From JBEKHT01 sp049511715 (GTDB taxonomy: Bacteria > Chloroflexota > Anaerolineae > Anaerolineales > RBG-16-64-43): a DNA stretch of 39,704 nt. Under the pieces are notes generated by a model that worked only from the letters and a program-made list of their open reading frames with translations, did no database searches and had not been told where the DNA came from. The number at the start of each line of letters is the position of its first letter. The first letter of the stretch is position 1. A program made the translations under genes and the position numbers. Below, piece by piece: positions 1 to 10,700 of the stretch. Location: assembly GCA_049511715.1 (NCBI GenBank), contig JBEKXU010000029.1, positions 1 to 39,704 of the forward strand, given 5' to 3'.

Positions 1-96
1 TACATCCATCACTGGAATGAGTCCGGAAAGCGGTTTGTCTGGACCAAGAGTTCAAAAGATATCCTGCAGCGCGTCAACAAAGCAACACGCGACTAA
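1..96 (+). pseudogene. IS630-family transposase, C-terminal end (cut by window edge)
   Basis: The first frame is open from base 1 to a TAA at 94-96 and gives 31 residues. They include a KRFVWTKSSKDIL stretch, which resembles the conserved tail of IS630/Tc1-type DDE transposases (FVWTK...ILxxV). The DDE catalytic core would lie to the left of the window, so it cannot be told whether the element is intact; 'pseudogene' here means only that this is a partial gene. I did not identify the right terminal repeat with certainty. The assignment rests on the short tail motif alone. Confidence 0.6.
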
Positions 97-161
97 GTCT
101 GATGTCGTTTACGGAACACTAGGAGCCTGCGGGGAGGGCCGACCCGGGAGCGAGATTCCCC

Positions 162-863
162 ATGATCGAAGTCGTCGCCTTTGACGCGGATGACACGCTG
201 TGGGACAACGAGCGGTTGTACCTGGAGGCGCAGGATCGTCTCCAGGAGATACTGGCCCCGTATGACCGGGAGCGACAGGCGTTGCGCCTGTTGCAGGCGC
301 ACGAGACGGAGAACGTCAATATCTATGGGTTCGGGATCAAGAGCTTTGCGCTCTCGATGATCGAGGTCGCCACCGAGATCTGCGCCCGGAGCACGGACGT
401 CGCCATCATTCAAGAGGTGTTGCAGATTGGCAAGTCCATGCTGTCTGCGCGGATAGAACTCATGGAGGGGGTTGAGGCGGTGCTCAAAGATCTTGCGAGC
501 CGCTACCGCCTGATGCTGATCACCATGGGGGAAACCTCTGAGCAGGAGGCCAAGATTGAGCGTTCGAAGCTGGGCAAGTACTTCAGCTACAGCGAGATTG
601 TTGGGGAAAAATCTGCCCGTCGGTACCTTGAAATCCTGGGGAAGTATGGAATCCGCCCGCGGAACTTCGTGATGGTAGGAAACTCGGTCCGATCGGACAT
701 CCTCCCGGTGATCGAAATCGGCGGTCGTGCCGTGCAGATCCCGTATGCCCGAACCTGGGCGCGTGAGAATGTCCCCGAGGAGGGAAGACGCGGGTTGCAT
801 TTTGAACAAATTCCCAGCCTGAAAGAGTTGCCCGCGTGCCTGGAAAGGCTCTCCGCCAGATGA
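162..863 (+). CDS. HAD-superfamily hydrolase
   Basis: The 233-residue product is a haloacid-dehalogenase-fold phosphohydrolase of the usual length for the family. Motif I is FDADDT, with the nucleophile D8 and the acid/base D10. Motif II is the Thr of LITMGE (about T121), motif III the Lys of GEKS (about K150), and motif IV lies in MVGNSVRSDILP (about 172-182, D179). A cap of roughly 90 residues is inserted between motifs I and II, as in C1-capped members such as phosphoglycolate phosphatases and nucleotidases. The substrate cannot be read from the sequence. The ATG at 162 places motif I directly at the N-terminus, as expected. The gene stands alone, 135 bp ahead of a metallo-hydrolase gene on the same strand, so a loose co-transcription is possible. 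Confidence 0.9.
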   Translation: MIEVVAFDADDTLWDNERLYLEAQDRLQEILAPYDRERQALRLLQAHETENVNIYGFGIKSFALSMIEVATEICARSTDVAIIQEVLQIGKSMLSARIELMEGVEAVLKDLASRYRLMLITMGETSEQEAKIERSKLGKYFSYSEIVGEKSARRYLEILGKYGIRPRNFVMVGNSVRSDILPVIEIGGRAVQIPYARTWARENVPEEGRRGLHFEQIPSLKELPACLERLSAR

Positions 864-998
864 GAACGGGTTCCGGGCGGTTCTCAACCAAGACAGGACC
901 TGGAGCGGGAGGCGCGCAGACTTCCTCCGCGACGGTGAATTAGTGAGGATCGGGCGCTGTTTCTTCAGTCTTCCTCGCTCTCTTCCTGGCCCGAGCAC

Positions 999-1877
999 AT
1001 GGAGCTATCGACACGAATGGTGAAGGTCACCCGGTTTGGGGAGGTCGTTCGTTTCGACCTGGCCCGGACTCTCCTTGGGAAAGGCCGGTATTGGACCACC
1101 GCTTATTACTTCGACGGGACGATGATCGACACTGGCTGCCCTTTTTCCGCCGAGGAGCTCGTACGGGAGGTTGCCGGGATCCCGGTCGGAAAGATCCTCA
1201 ACACGCACTCGCACGAAGACCACTTTGGCGCCAATCGCAAACTCCAGAGGAGCCACCCGGAGATTCAGATTTTTGCCCACCATCAGGCGCTGGAGGTGAT
1301 GAGCGATCCGCGCCGTACCCAGCCTCTCCACCCCTACCGCAGGGTGTTATGGGGTTGGCCGGATGCGTGCCAGGGATCTCCTCTGCAGGAGGGGGACACG
1401 ATCCGAACCGCTCACTCGCAGCTGCAAGTCCTCTATACCCCCGGCCACAGCCGGGATCATCTCTGTTTCCTCGAGCCTGCGCGAGGCTGGCTCTTCAGCG
1501 GGGATCTTTTTGTGGGCGGGAAAGACCGCGCCCTTCGATCCGAGAGCGATATCTGGCAAATCATCGCCTCGTTGCGACGGGTCGCCGGGCTAAACCTCTC
1601 CCTGCTGTTCCCCGGCAGCGCGCGCGTGCGTGAGAATCCCCAGGCGGAGATCGGCGAGAAAATTGCCTACCTGGAGGATCTGGGCAGCAAGGTCCTGGAC
1701 CTCAATGCGCAAGGCCGTAGCGCAGGGGAGATTGTCCGCGAACTGTGCGGCCCGCCGATGCCGATCGAGTACATCACGCTCGGCCATTTCTCCCGCAAGC
1801 AGCTCGTGCTCTCCTATCTCCGCAACCCGCCCCTCACGCCCCCCACAGAATCAGCCGCAGCCTTGCGGTTGATGTGA
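999..1877 (+). CDS. MBL-fold metallo-hydrolase
   Basis: The 292-residue product has the metallo-beta-lactamase fold signature. The metal-binding motif THSHEDH gives H70, H72, D74 and H75. A further metal His lies in TPGHS (about H150) and the bridging Asp in FSGDLF (about D169). These ligands fit a dinuclear Zn/Fe hydrolase of the glyoxalase II-like or lactonase-like branch; the substrate is unknown. The C-terminal ~80 residues are helical (GEIVRELCG...) and match the helical tail often seen in this branch. There is no signal peptide, so it is probably cytoplasmic. The ATG at 999 gives a short N-terminal extension; a second ATG at residue 7 (MVKV) is an alternative start. Confidence 0.88.
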   Translation: MELSTRMVKVTRFGEVVRFDLARTLLGKGRYWTTAYYFDGTMIDTGCPFSAEELVREVAGIPVGKILNTHSHEDHFGANRKLQRSHPEIQIFAHHQALEVMSDPRRTQPLHPYRRVLWGWPDACQGSPLQEGDTIRTAHSQLQVLYTPGHSRDHLCFLEPARGWLFSGDLFVGGKDRALRSESDIWQIIASLRRVAGLNLSLLFPGSARVRENPQAEIGEKIAYLEDLGSKVLDLNAQGRSAGEIVRELCGPPMPIEYITLGHFSRKQLVLSYLRNPPLTPPTESAAALRLM

Positions 1878-2713
1878 AATGGACCGATCTCCACGCCTAA
1901 GACCCTTGGCATTCGCTTGGCCGATCTGTTGGAGCGCACTTTGCACCGCGCGAACCTTCTTCTCCTTCACAGAAGGCCTCCTATCCAAGCGTCTTGGCTT
2001 GCGGGTTTCGCCCGGAGATGACTTGCTCCGTTGCGACGCAGGAGGGCCGCCCAGTGGGGATCTACGAACAGGTCGCCAATGCGTAGCACCTGACCCGCAT
2101 GTGGCCAGGGCCTCGCTCGGGGTTGTCCCAAGTTTTCGAGGCCGGGCATGGGCCAGGGGGCGTCGCTTACTATGCGAACCGCGGCATGCGGGATATCTGA
2201 GCATGCCGCTTGACATCGTGGCGGGCACAAATGCGTGTAGCCTGGCTGAACCGGAAGCTCGAATTCGAAATCCTGGCGAAGCTCCTCATGACCTTGCCGC
2301 ATCGATCCAGGGACTTGGTGGAGGCGTAGATTGGGGACGGTCTCTTGGGCGACATGGAAACCTAGGAGGGTTTGCCGTGGCCGGATTCTGCGCTCATCCG
2401 GAAGGGCGTGGCCCGCGCCGGAGCCTGCTGGCGTCGGAGAAGGTGGGGAACGATGCCCCTTACGTAACTGAGATACCCTTTGGGGACCTTGCCGAGGTGC
2501 TTTCCAGGCGTCTGTCGGATGCCACGGAGAGGCAAATCCCAGAACTCTTGCTGTTCGAGGACCGACAGGTGGGCGCGGTCGCATTGGCCTCGACGAGTTT
2601 ATGCTTTCAGGAACTCAGGGCAATCGTCCCCTTCAAGCGCGCCTGGGACATGCGGATGGGGGGAGCGCCAACCGGGCTTAAGTGGAACCTCGGGCCTCCA
2701 CCAACGCGCGACC
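1878..2713. other. gene-poor stretch, no supported gene
   Basis: Open frames occur on both strands (one of 316 codons on the plus strand), but none shows a recognisable domain, a convincing ribosome binding site or coherent composition. Locally protein-like fragments change frame repeatedly, which suggests decayed coding DNA. I could not identify its origin. Confidence 0.4.
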
Positions 2714-3259
2714 TTACCGAGCGGGCGGGGCCGCTTTCCCCGCCATGGAGGGGGCCTCCTCGAGACGGAATTCCCACTCGCAGTAGCAGTCGCCGATCCG
2801 GTCGGGTGGGGCCTGCAAGCAGCGCGTGATGATGCGCGGGTCGACCGCCTGCGCAAAGAGCGAGTACTCGGTCACGCCCACTTCCTTGCAGGGAAAGGGA
2901 GCCAGCCCCTTCTTTTGCCGGGCATGCTGAACACGGCAGTCAACCATGCGGAACCGCAAGATGTCCACACTGACCCGTCGAGTCTCCTGGCGGTTGACGG
3001 TCGCATACAGCCGGCGGTCGAGCGCCCGTTCCAGTGATTCGAGCCCACCGGCGGCGGGGAGGCCGAAGGCCTCCATGATGCGCCGAGCCTCGACAGGCGA
3101 GAACTGCTCCCACGCCCGGTTATCGAGTTGCATGGCCGTTTCCAGACCGAACTTCTCCTCGACGGCCAGGAACCAGCACCCGTCGTGTGCTAGCCAGTTC
3201 TTGGCGTAAACCTGCACCAGACGTATCAGCTCATCGCGAGATAGACTATCCAGATTCAT
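2714..3259 (-). CDS. DUF6125-like cytosolic protein
   Basis: The 181-residue product starts MNLDSLSRDELIRL and contains a conserved helical N-terminus with NWLAHDGCWFLAVEE. A cysteine-containing C-terminal half follows, with FRMVDCRVQHARQ near residue 120 and a CYCEWEF segment near residue 165. This pattern matches small cytosolic proteins annotated as DUF6125, related to the L-2-amino-thiazoline-4-carboxylate hydrolase fold. No enzymatic role is established. The start at 3259 is preferred because upstream codons in the same frame look non-coding (Arg/His/Pro-rich). It lies 83 bp downstream of the lipoprotein gene on the same strand. Confidence 0.75.
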   Translation of the reverse strand: MNLDSLSRDELIRLVQVYAKNWLAHDGCWFLAVEEKFGLETAMQLDNRAWEQFSPVEARRIMEAFGLPAAGGLESLERALDRRLYATVNRQETRRVSVDILRFRMVDCRVQHARQKKGLAPFPCKEVGVTEYSLFAQAVDPRIITRCLQAPPDRIGDCYCEWEFRLEEAPSMAGKAAPPAR

Positions 3260-3342
3260 GTCCGCCTTTGGCCTTGGGGGCGCAGACCCGCCATGTCCGG
3301 CGACCCTTGCCCTTGGGTTAGTGGCTGCACAGGCCGAAGCCG

Positions 3343-4044
3343 CTAGCGCGCCGAGGGGCTGATCGTGGGCAGTGAGTCGCATGGGCCGTTCATGTTGAGG
3401 TCGGAGCTCTGGACCCAGCCCTTGATTGGCCTTTGCGGGAATCCGCTGAGCAGGTCCACGCGGGCAAATCCGGTGGAGGTTTTGCCAGTGACCGCAGCGA
3501 AGTCTCCGGTCTGCATAGTGGCCAGTACGACCGATCCGGTTGTGGCGAGGTAATGGACCGTGGTGTCTGCCATGGCCATGTCGTAGCAGACTCCGACTGT
3601 GGGGACCCAAGGCTCGACCGGAACCTGTGAGCATGGCCCTTGCAACCGGATCGAATTGGTGTTCTCAACCCAGCGCAGGCGAAAGACGCCCATGTTCGCA
3701 GCCTGCGCGACGCCGGGTTCGAACCCCAGCCAACCGTTCGTCGTCCATCCGCCGACCGGCTCGCTGTTCCCAGAACTCAGAGTGCCGAAAACGGGCGCCA
3801 AGGGGCCGGGCCGCTCGTACACCGTGGTGTTCGCCACGGCCACGACCTCGCACTCGGCGGGCGTCGGCGTCGGCGCCTTCGTGCTCGTGGGAGCAGGCGA
3901 AGGGATCGCTGTGGGAGCGGTAACCACGGCTGGCGTTGGAGTCGGTGGAACTTGGCTCGGCCCCGCTGCGAGGCCGGAGGGACCGCAAGCCACAAGGATG
4001 GAGGTGAGTGGCAAGATAGCCCCCAGGATTGTCCTCGCTCGCAT
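3343..4044 (-). CDS. lipoprotein with two SH3-like repeats
   Basis: The 233-residue product begins with a lipoprotein signal peptide whose lipobox is LVAC, making C20 the lipidated residue. A Pro/Thr/Ala-rich linker (about residues 28-63) then leads to two related beta-rich units, about residues 65-138 and 150-224. Each unit opens with a Cys followed by an ANTTVYER- or ADTTVHYL-like strand and closes with GPC, which suggests one disulfide per unit. Bacterial SH3 or SH3-like domains bearing this layout bind cell-wall or envelope ligands, so an outer-face envelope role is inferred. The ATG at 4044 is preceded by a strong AGGAGG-type ribosome binding site; longer in-frame starts lack one. It ends 83 bp before the DUF6125-like gene. 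Confidence 0.75.
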   Translation of the reverse strand: MRARTILGAILPLTSILVACGPSGLAAGPSQVPPTPTPAVVTAPTAIPSPAPTSTKAPTPTPAECEVVAVANTTVYERPGPLAPVFGTLSSGNSEPVGGWTTNGWLGFEPGVAQAANMGVFRLRWVENTNSIRLQGPCSQVPVEPWVPTVGVCYDMAMADTTVHYLATTGSVVLATMQTGDFAAVTGKTSTGFARVDLLSGFPQRPIKGWVQSSDLNMNGPCDSLPTISPSAR

Positions 4045-4432
4045 TGTTCCTCCTCGGTTTGCTCCAGCCCACGGGGTGAGTGACGCCTGATCCCGGAGGC
4101 CGGTACTGATAACAGTCATCGCAGTCTGCATACCACCCAAGTGAGCATACCGCCGGTCGACCGCTTGTCCAGCGATCGCCTGGGACCTCACTCGATTCTA
4201 ACTGAATGTCCCCTTGGGTTCCAATTGTGCCACCGCGCGCGGCATTCCTTGGCGCCCGGACCAGGAAGCTTCCCGGGCGAGTGGCGGGACGGGTAGGCCG
4301 TCGTATGAGAGGGCTGCCCTGCTCCCGTGGTCCCGTCGGGGCCCACAATGGGCCTCCGCCAAATGGAAAAACACCTGCCCCCGTCATGCCTCTATGTTTC
4401 ACCTCTGCCTCTCCAGCCATCCGGCCTCCCGC
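4045..4432. other. intergenic stretch, nothing identified
   Basis: 388 bp between two minus-strand genes. It should hold the promoter of the lipoprotein gene, but I could not pick out a convincing -35/-10 pair. Open frames here lack protein-like features. Confidence 0.4.
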
Positions 4433-5233
4433 TCACCAGACCCAGGGGAATAATCGGTATCGCACGTGCTGGGCGTACTCCGAGTAGCCAGGCAGCTCCT
4501 GCTGCAGCGTCCGATCTTCCAGAGCAGTGCGCACGGTGATCAGCACAGCGATCAACCCTGCAAGCACCAGGGCCCAACCTGAATTCAGAATCAACGGGAT
4601 ACCGATCATGAAGGCAATCAGGCCCAGATACATGGGATGCCGCACCAGGGCATAGGGACCGCCCGTAATCACATGCTGGCCTCGCTCTTCCTGAATGCGG
4701 ACAGTTCGGGACATGAAGGTGTTTACGGAACTGGTCCACCAGATCAGGACAGCGGCCAGAAGGCTGACCAGCCACCCCAAAGCCTGCAGGCCCAGGGGAA
4801 CCGGAGCCCAGTGGAAGCGTCCCCCGTCCAACCCACAGAGGATCAGCATCCCAATAAGCAGCAGAGTGTATGAGGTGAGGATAAACATGTCCCAGCCCTT
4901 GGTGTTCGCTCCGACCTGCATGCGCTCGTCCAGCTGACTGGGATCGTGGGTCAGGGTCCAGGCTCCGTAGAAGACCCCAAAGGCCGTGTAGGCAAACACG
5001 AAAAGCCACGCCTGGAGCCAATCCAGCCGGCCGGCGGGAATAAACAACAGTCCCGCCAGCACGAGCACGAAGGCGAAAAGCAGAGCAAGCAAGGACGGTA
5101 GTGACCGATGGGTGCGCGAACTGGCGGGCATCGGTTGTGATGGTTCCGGTCCGTTCATGGGGTCCATTCCCACTCCAGGACTATGGGCATTGGGCAGGGT
5201 TCCGGAGGCCTGCCTTTCCCCTTCACTGCTCAT
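4433..5233 (-). CDS. isoprenylcysteine carboxylmethyltransferase-family membrane protein
   Basis: The 266-residue product is an integral membrane protein of the ICMT/PEMT-like methyltransferase family. About 45 polar N-terminal residues are followed by hydrophobic segments near 47-67, 75-95, 115-137, 150-170 and 205-235. The diagnostic cofactor-binding block GPYALVRHPMYLG lies near residue 195, and the C-terminal block with RTALEDRTLQQELPGYSEYA near 230-250 is also typical. The family binds S-adenosylmethionine at the cytoplasmic face and methylates lipids or prenyl-Cys; bacterial substrates are mostly unknown. The ATG at 5233 was chosen over 5347 because the extension is not protein-like; its ribosome binding site (AAAGGCGGG) is modest. 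Confidence 0.82.
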   Translation of the reverse strand: MSSEGERQASGTLPNAHSPGVGMDPMNGPEPSQPMPASSRTHRSLPSLLALLFAFVLVLAGLLFIPAGRLDWLQAWLFVFAYTAFGVFYGAWTLTHDPSQLDERMQVGANTKGWDMFILTSYTLLLIGMLILCGLDGGRFHWAPVPLGLQALGWLVSLLAAVLIWWTSSVNTFMSRTVRIQEERGQHVITGGPYALVRHPMYLGLIAFMIGIPLILNSGWALVLAGLIAVLITVRTALEDRTLQQELPGYSEYAQHVRYRLFPWVW

Positions 5234-6101
5234 CTTACACCCGCCTTTGATGACGTCGGCCGGATGGATTGGCAGTTTCCTGCCGGTCTTCTCCGGGGGG
5301 AACCGGGTTAGCGGCATGTCCCAGAAGGTCAGTCCGGTCCCGGGCAAGCGTGTTCGGGGCCCTTCCCGGCTCGCGCCCCTTCGCTGCCCTGCGGATTGAA
5401 AAGAGAGGACCAGAGCCCAACGGATCGCAACGGTCTGACATCTAAGGTTCGTCGGATGGAAGCCGAAGGCCGTTGGCTAGGTGCCTTAATCCGAAGGTCT
5501 ATCTTGCACCTCCCTTCCGCATGGGCTCACCAAGGCGCGTTCGAGTCGGAATCGGCCGGATCGGCACCCTTTCGAAGGTCGGCTGATCCCTTTCATCGAG
5601 GCCTACCAGACCACCGTTTTCGCCGGCGGGAGGACACCGAGATCATTGAAGACCCGGGAGAGCTCCCGGACCCGGCTCGCTGCGCAATTCCTCCAAATCG
5701 GTGTGCCAGTGGAAAAGTTGGGCCGCCAGGCTCCGGACATGCTGCAAAACGACCACACGTATTTCATCCTGACCCCTGGCTCAGACCGGGGCCAGGAAGC
5801 TCCCCGGGTGATCCGGCTGGCCTCCGCCCCCGGCCGGGGATGTGCCTTCGCTGATCCTGCTCATCAACGGTGGCTCAATTGCCTGGCCGGATGCTGTTGA
5901 GTTTGCCGGCGCCAGACGCCCCGAGCTGGTAGCTGGAGGGGCCGGACGCGCTGCGGGTGAATTTCCGCTGACGTCTCCTGGGCAATCCCTAAATATGCGG
6001 GTTGTCAAACCTTTGAAGAGTCGGCTGGTTCGCAACGAACCCCTACAAACAGCCGGACCAGTCTATGCGGATGGTGAAAAAAATATACGGGAGACCTAGG
6101 C
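5234..6101. other. gene-poor stretch, probable decayed coding DNA
   Basis: 868 bp with no supported gene. On the plus strand near 5840-5990 a frame reads LILLINGGSIAWP ... GEFPLTSPGQ, which faintly recalls the C-terminal domain of family 3 glycoside hydrolases (LxNGxPxALPW ... SGRLPVTFP). No flanking part of such an enzyme can be found in any frame, so this stays a weak hint only. Confidence 0.3.
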
Positions 6102-6474
6102 ATGAGCAATCAGGAGCAGAGCCTGGCAGAGAATACCTACCGCAAGTGGTTGAAGGACGTATTCGGCAGTCGGTTCGATTGGTTTGAACTGAAGGAAGAG
6201 CCAAAGGCATATCTCAAGTAGCGTGGGCTCGACCAGGTGCTGTGGATGGAAAAAGAGCACAAACTATGCTCGGGTCCGGCACAATGGCCTGAGCGTGGTC
6301 ATCCTCCAGGCCGGGGTGATCCTCCCGATGCTGGTGACGACCGCTTTCGTTGGAACCCTGTGGGCCATGGTTAAGACCATCGGAACCGTGCTGGGCGCGG
6401 TCGTGGCATGCTTAACCGCCTCAAGGGTCTTTTCACTCACAGGGAGCGATGCAGAGCTGGTCAAAGCAGAATAA
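6102..6474 (+). pseudogene. DUF4231-like membrane protein, broken
   Basis: Starting at ATG 6102, 39 codons run to a TAG at 6219-6221. The same frame then continues with RGLDQVLWMEKEHK, and after a frameshift around 6250-6265 another frame carries a hydrophobic stretch (VVILQAGVILPMLVTTAFVG) to a TAA at 6472-6474. Together these resemble the DUF4231 layout: KxYLxxRWLDQVxWxExKA, then two membrane helices with an I/L-P-x-L-V segment. One stop codon and one frameshift make it a likely dead gene. The usual cytoplasmic tail is not clearly present; the IS5 remnant begins about 170 bp later. The family call is tentative. Confidence 0.45.
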
Positions 6475-6643
6475 CAGCGCTTCCACCTCTGGGACAGGTC
6501 TTAGGCAGGGAAGACCCACGTCGAGGATCTTGCGAATTCTTGCGACCGGATCGAAGATGTTAGCCGTCTGGCTGTCAAGACCCATGTCACCGAGTTTGTC
6601 AAAGAGACTAGAGGTCATTTCAGAACCTGGCAGGGAACTTGCC

Positions 6644-7553
6644 CTTGACGGGGCTTGGCCAAGATGGGACTAACCGACAAGCAATGGGACAAGATCCGTG
6701 TGCATCTACCCGAGCAGCTGGCAAGCCCCAAAGGGGGACGTCCCAGGATCCCGGACCGACAGTGCTTTGAAGGCATTCTCTAGGTCCTTCGCCCAGGCTC
6801 CGAATGGAGCCTGTTCAGCGGCTCCTGACGGGGCGAGCTCCCGCGGCAGCATGGGACCTCCAGTACGGTGTGACGCAAGCTGCGAGAATGGGAAACCAGC
6901 GGAGTATTGCTGGATCTGTGGTGGGCCTTTCTGGCCGACCTTAATGATGCGCAGAGGATCCGTTGGGATGAGTCTTTCGGCGACGGAAGCTCCCCCGGCT
7001 AAAAAGGGGGCCCGGCCGTCGGCAAGACCGAGGGGAAAGGGCACAAAGCGGCTGGTTTTGGTCGATGGCCAGGGTACTCCGCCAGCCTCGGAACCCGCCC
7101 CTGGGGCTCGGGCCGCAGAGTAGCCTCCGTCGGGAGGATACCTGGACTCGGCCTCCCCGTCGGAAGTGAACCTGTTGGGGAAGACCCTGAATACTGTCTC
7201 GGTCGGGCATGCCCATCGGCTTCGGCGGCCACGGCAGCGATCCGACCGATTGGTCGTGGACCGGGGCTACGACAGCAATCATCTGCTAGTGCAACTCGTG
7301 AGACGAGGCATTGAACCGATCATCCCGGCCCGTAGCAACAACCGTCGGGCCGCCCATCGAGATGCACGGAAAATGCGGCGGTACAAGCACCGCTGGATTG
7401 TGGAAAGAACCTTCGCTTGGTTGGGATACTTCCGCCGCTTGTTGGTCCTCCACGATCACTCGCTCCTGGTCCGTGCTGGTTTCTTTCATTTGGCCTGCGC
7501 CATGCTTACCCTCAGAAGGGTTTTGAAATAGCTTCTAGGCAAAGACCGTCAAG
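6644..7553 (+). mobile_element. degenerate IS5-family insertion sequence
   Basis: An IS of about 0.91 kb is suggested by a broken IS5-type transposase gene flanked by imperfect 17-bp inverted repeats: CTTGACGGGGCTTGGCC at 6644-6660, and the complement of 7537-7553, which reads CTTGACGGTCTTTGCCT. They agree at 12 of 17 positions. No clean target duplication was found. The ends are approximate. Confidence 0.6.
6664..7531 (+). pseudogene. IS5-family transposase, several frameshifts and stops
   Basis: The reading starts at ATG 6664 with MGLTDKQWDKIRVHLPEQ, a typical IS5 N-terminus, and soon meets an in-frame TAG at 6783-6785. Later pieces lie in other frames: a KGTKRLVLVDGQG block near 7035-7070, which carries the first catalytic Asp of the DDE triad, then LVVDRGYDSNHL (second Asp, near 7255) and RRYKHRWIVERTFAWL (catalytic Glu, near 7400). 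The last open piece, 7166-7531, ends MLTLRRVLK. All parts of the transposase can be recognised in order, but at least two frameshifts and more than one stop codon prevent a full-length product, so the element is dead. Confidence 0.85.
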
Positions 7554-7714
7554 TTAGCCGAGGCACCTGCCAGGGCCCTGCCAACCGCAAGCCACGGGGT
7601 TATCAGGGACAACCAGGGAAGGGTTGCATTGCTTCGCCTCTCAACTTGGGTCCTTCCTTCCAATGTGTGCAAGGGTAAAGTTTGCCATCACGCGAGATGA
7701 CTGCTTGGGCCTGA

Positions 7715-10700
7715 TTACGAGCTTGTGCCTTCCGGCTCCTTGAGCAGCCGTAGGAATGCTTCCACGACGCGTGGATCAAAGTGCTTGCCCTTTTGCTCCC
7801 GGATGTATTCGAGAACTCTCTCCTCCACCCAGGCGGGGCGGTAGGGCCGATCGGAGCGCAGGGCGTCCCAAACGTCAACGATGGCGAAGATCCGAGCCGA
7901 GAGGGGGATTTCCTCCCCTTTCAGCCCTCGTGGGTATCCCGTGCCGTCCCACTTTTCATGGTGGCAGTAGGGGATGTCAACAGCCAGCTTCAGATACGCG
8001 ATAGGCGATAGCATCTCATAGGCTAAGGTCGGGTGCTTGCGCATGAAGCCCCGTTCCTCCTCGGTGAGGGGGCCTGGTTTGAGCAGGATCGAATCGGGGA
8101 CGCCCATCTTGCCGATGTCGTGGAGGAGAGCACCGCGACGGACATGAACTAAGGCCTCTCCCTCCACCCCAAAGGCCCGTGCGAGGCTCTCAGCCATTTC
8201 GGTCACTCGCTGAGTATGACCCTCCGTTTCGTTATCGCGCAGGTCGAGTGCTCGGGACCAGCCCTCGATGGTGGCGTCATAGGCTAGGGACAGGTCCAGG
8301 TTTGACCGCTGCAAGTCCATGAACAACTCTGCAGCATCAATGGCCAAGGCGGCCTGGCCTGCCAGGATTTTCAGGAACTCTTCCCATTCGCGGTCCGGTT
8401 CCAACGGCAGGCGATGAAAGATCTCCAGCACGCCCTTGATCTTGCCCTTGGCGATCAGCGGAATGGCGTAGTAAGCGGCAAAGCCTTCCGCCAGCAGGAG
8501 GGGAGCACGCCGCAGGCCATCCGGGGCGTCGCTGAGGGCGGGGATGCGGACAGGGCTTCTGTTCAGCGCGGCTTGCCCAGCATAACCTTCGCCCAGGCGC
8601 AGGCGGGTATGCTTGAGAGCCTCGGTGCGAAAGCCGCGGGCCGCCACGTGCTCCAGGAACTGCGAGTGCGGGTTGAGCAGGAGGACATCGGCCGCATCCA
8701 CCTTAAGCTGATTTGTGACCTGATCCAGGAGAACATTGAGGGTTAGACCCAGGTCGAGGCTGGCGGCGATAGTCGTGTCGATAGTGCGCAGGGATTCAAG
8801 TCGGACGAGTTGCCTCTCGAGTTGCTCCTGCCCCCGGCGGTGGGCTTCCCGCGTGCGCAGTGACTCGATCCCATATCCCAGGTCGTTGGCGAGCTGGGTG
8901 AGCAACTGGATCTCTTCCGCATTGAAAGCATTCGGTTCAGCCGCATATATACAGAGGGTACCCAAGGGCTGGGTGTTCTCTGACCCCAGAGGCAATGCAA
9001 TTGCGGAGGCGAAGCCTCGCTCCAGGGCCTGCTGCCGCCACGGCGCAAAGTTCGGATCGGTGGCAATGTCCCTGGCGATCACTGGGCTGGCGGTGCGGAT
9101 CGCGGTGCCAGCCGGGCCTCGACCCCGTTCCTCGTCCGCCCACGTAAGATGCAGATTCTCCAGATATCCCTGCTCGTATCCTGCCTGAGCAACCGGGCGG
9201 ACTTTTTTTTGCTCGTCCTGATCGGCGAGACCCACCCAGGCCAGGCGATATCCACTCTGTTCTACCAGGATCCGGCAGACGCTCTCGAGCAGGGAAGACT
9301 CCTCTGAAGCATGAACCACCGCCTGGTTGCACAAGCTGAGCGTGCGCAGGGCCCGGTTCACCCCATGTAGCTCCTCTTCCGCCTTCTTGCGCTTTGTGAT
9401 TTCCCGTCCATACACGTTGACATAGCCTGCCTCCGTAACGGGAGCCAGAATGCAAAGGAAGACCCGCTCACCATATTTGATCTCCACTTCTCTGTTTTTC
9501 CCCGAACTAAACACCCCTGCGTTCCAGGTCTGCCATTCTGCGGGCATGGCCTGCCCAATTCTGATCTTCCACATTGCCAATAGTGGCTCGCTCGATTGAT
9601 TGGCATAAAGAAGGACACCGTCCGCTGATATCCGCAATACTGGATTTGGGTCCTCCGCGGGGAATTTGGAGAGGCTCCGGATCTGCTCCTCGTTCCGTTT
9701 GCGCTCGGTGATATCTCTCATCGAGAGGAGGATCTTGTCCAGAGTCTCTTCATGTCCCTGGGCAGCCGACCAGTGCAGGCTGATTACCCGCGGCTCACCG
9801 GAGAGTGTATGGTTGATCCCCTGCCATTCAAATTCGGACATGCCTTCCGCGATGTTTACCAATTCTTCCTGCAAATCTTCAATGGCTTCACCTAGGATCA
9901 AACCCAGATTGTTGATGATTTCTTTCTTGTTCTTGGCCCCGAACAGTTTGAGGGTGGCCTTGTTCACCTCGACGATCTTGACCTGTCTCATACAATCCAA
10001 AACCATCGCCGGATGACTTTCAAAATAGGCGCGGAAATCCGTGACACCTTGCTTGCGCAGGTCTTCAATACTCCGCTTCACCGCCGAGAAGTCTTCCTCC
10101 CAGAGTGAAATGGGCGAGTCTTCAAACAGGCTGCGATAACGCTCCTCGCTCTGGAGCAGAGACTCCTCTGCTTGTTTGCGCTGGGTGATATTCTCGAATA
10201 CGGCTGTGAAGTATTCTTTTTGGGTACTGTGCACAGAAATGGAGAACCAAGTTCCCAAAGATTCTAGATACATCTCGAATTGTTCCGAACGGCCAGTTAG
10301 AGCGACCCTCCCATAGATCTCGAATAGCGCCGGATCAGATTCTCTTATCCTCGGGATAACTTCGGTTACTTTCTTGCCGACAACGTTCTTCAGTCCCGTC
10401 AATTTCTCAAAGGCCGGGTTGACAGCCAGATAAATGAAATCCTGTGGCTCTCCTTGCTGATGAAGCATCTGGCAGTAGGCAAATCCATCCAGCAGGTTCT
10501 CGAACAGTGAACGATAGCATGCCTCGCTTTCCTTAAGTCCGCGTTCGACAGGTGCCCGCTCACTCATATCGCGGACATGGCACTGGATGACCTTCTGATT
10601 TCCCACCCGGTAGACGTTGCTGACGAATTCCACAACGCAGCGATTGCCATCCTTGGTTTCGAGCGGTAACTCCTCGTAGCGGATAGGCCCTTCCCTCTGT

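Noticed and set aside
1879..2829. A 316-codon plus-strand frame after the MBL gene
   Set aside because: No domain, Arg/Pro/Gly-rich composition typical of GC-rich shadow frames, and it runs antisense into the DUF6125-like gene.
5842..6099. Glycoside hydrolase family 3-like words
   Set aside because: Two short word matches only, no flanking domain; kept only as a remark on the gap.
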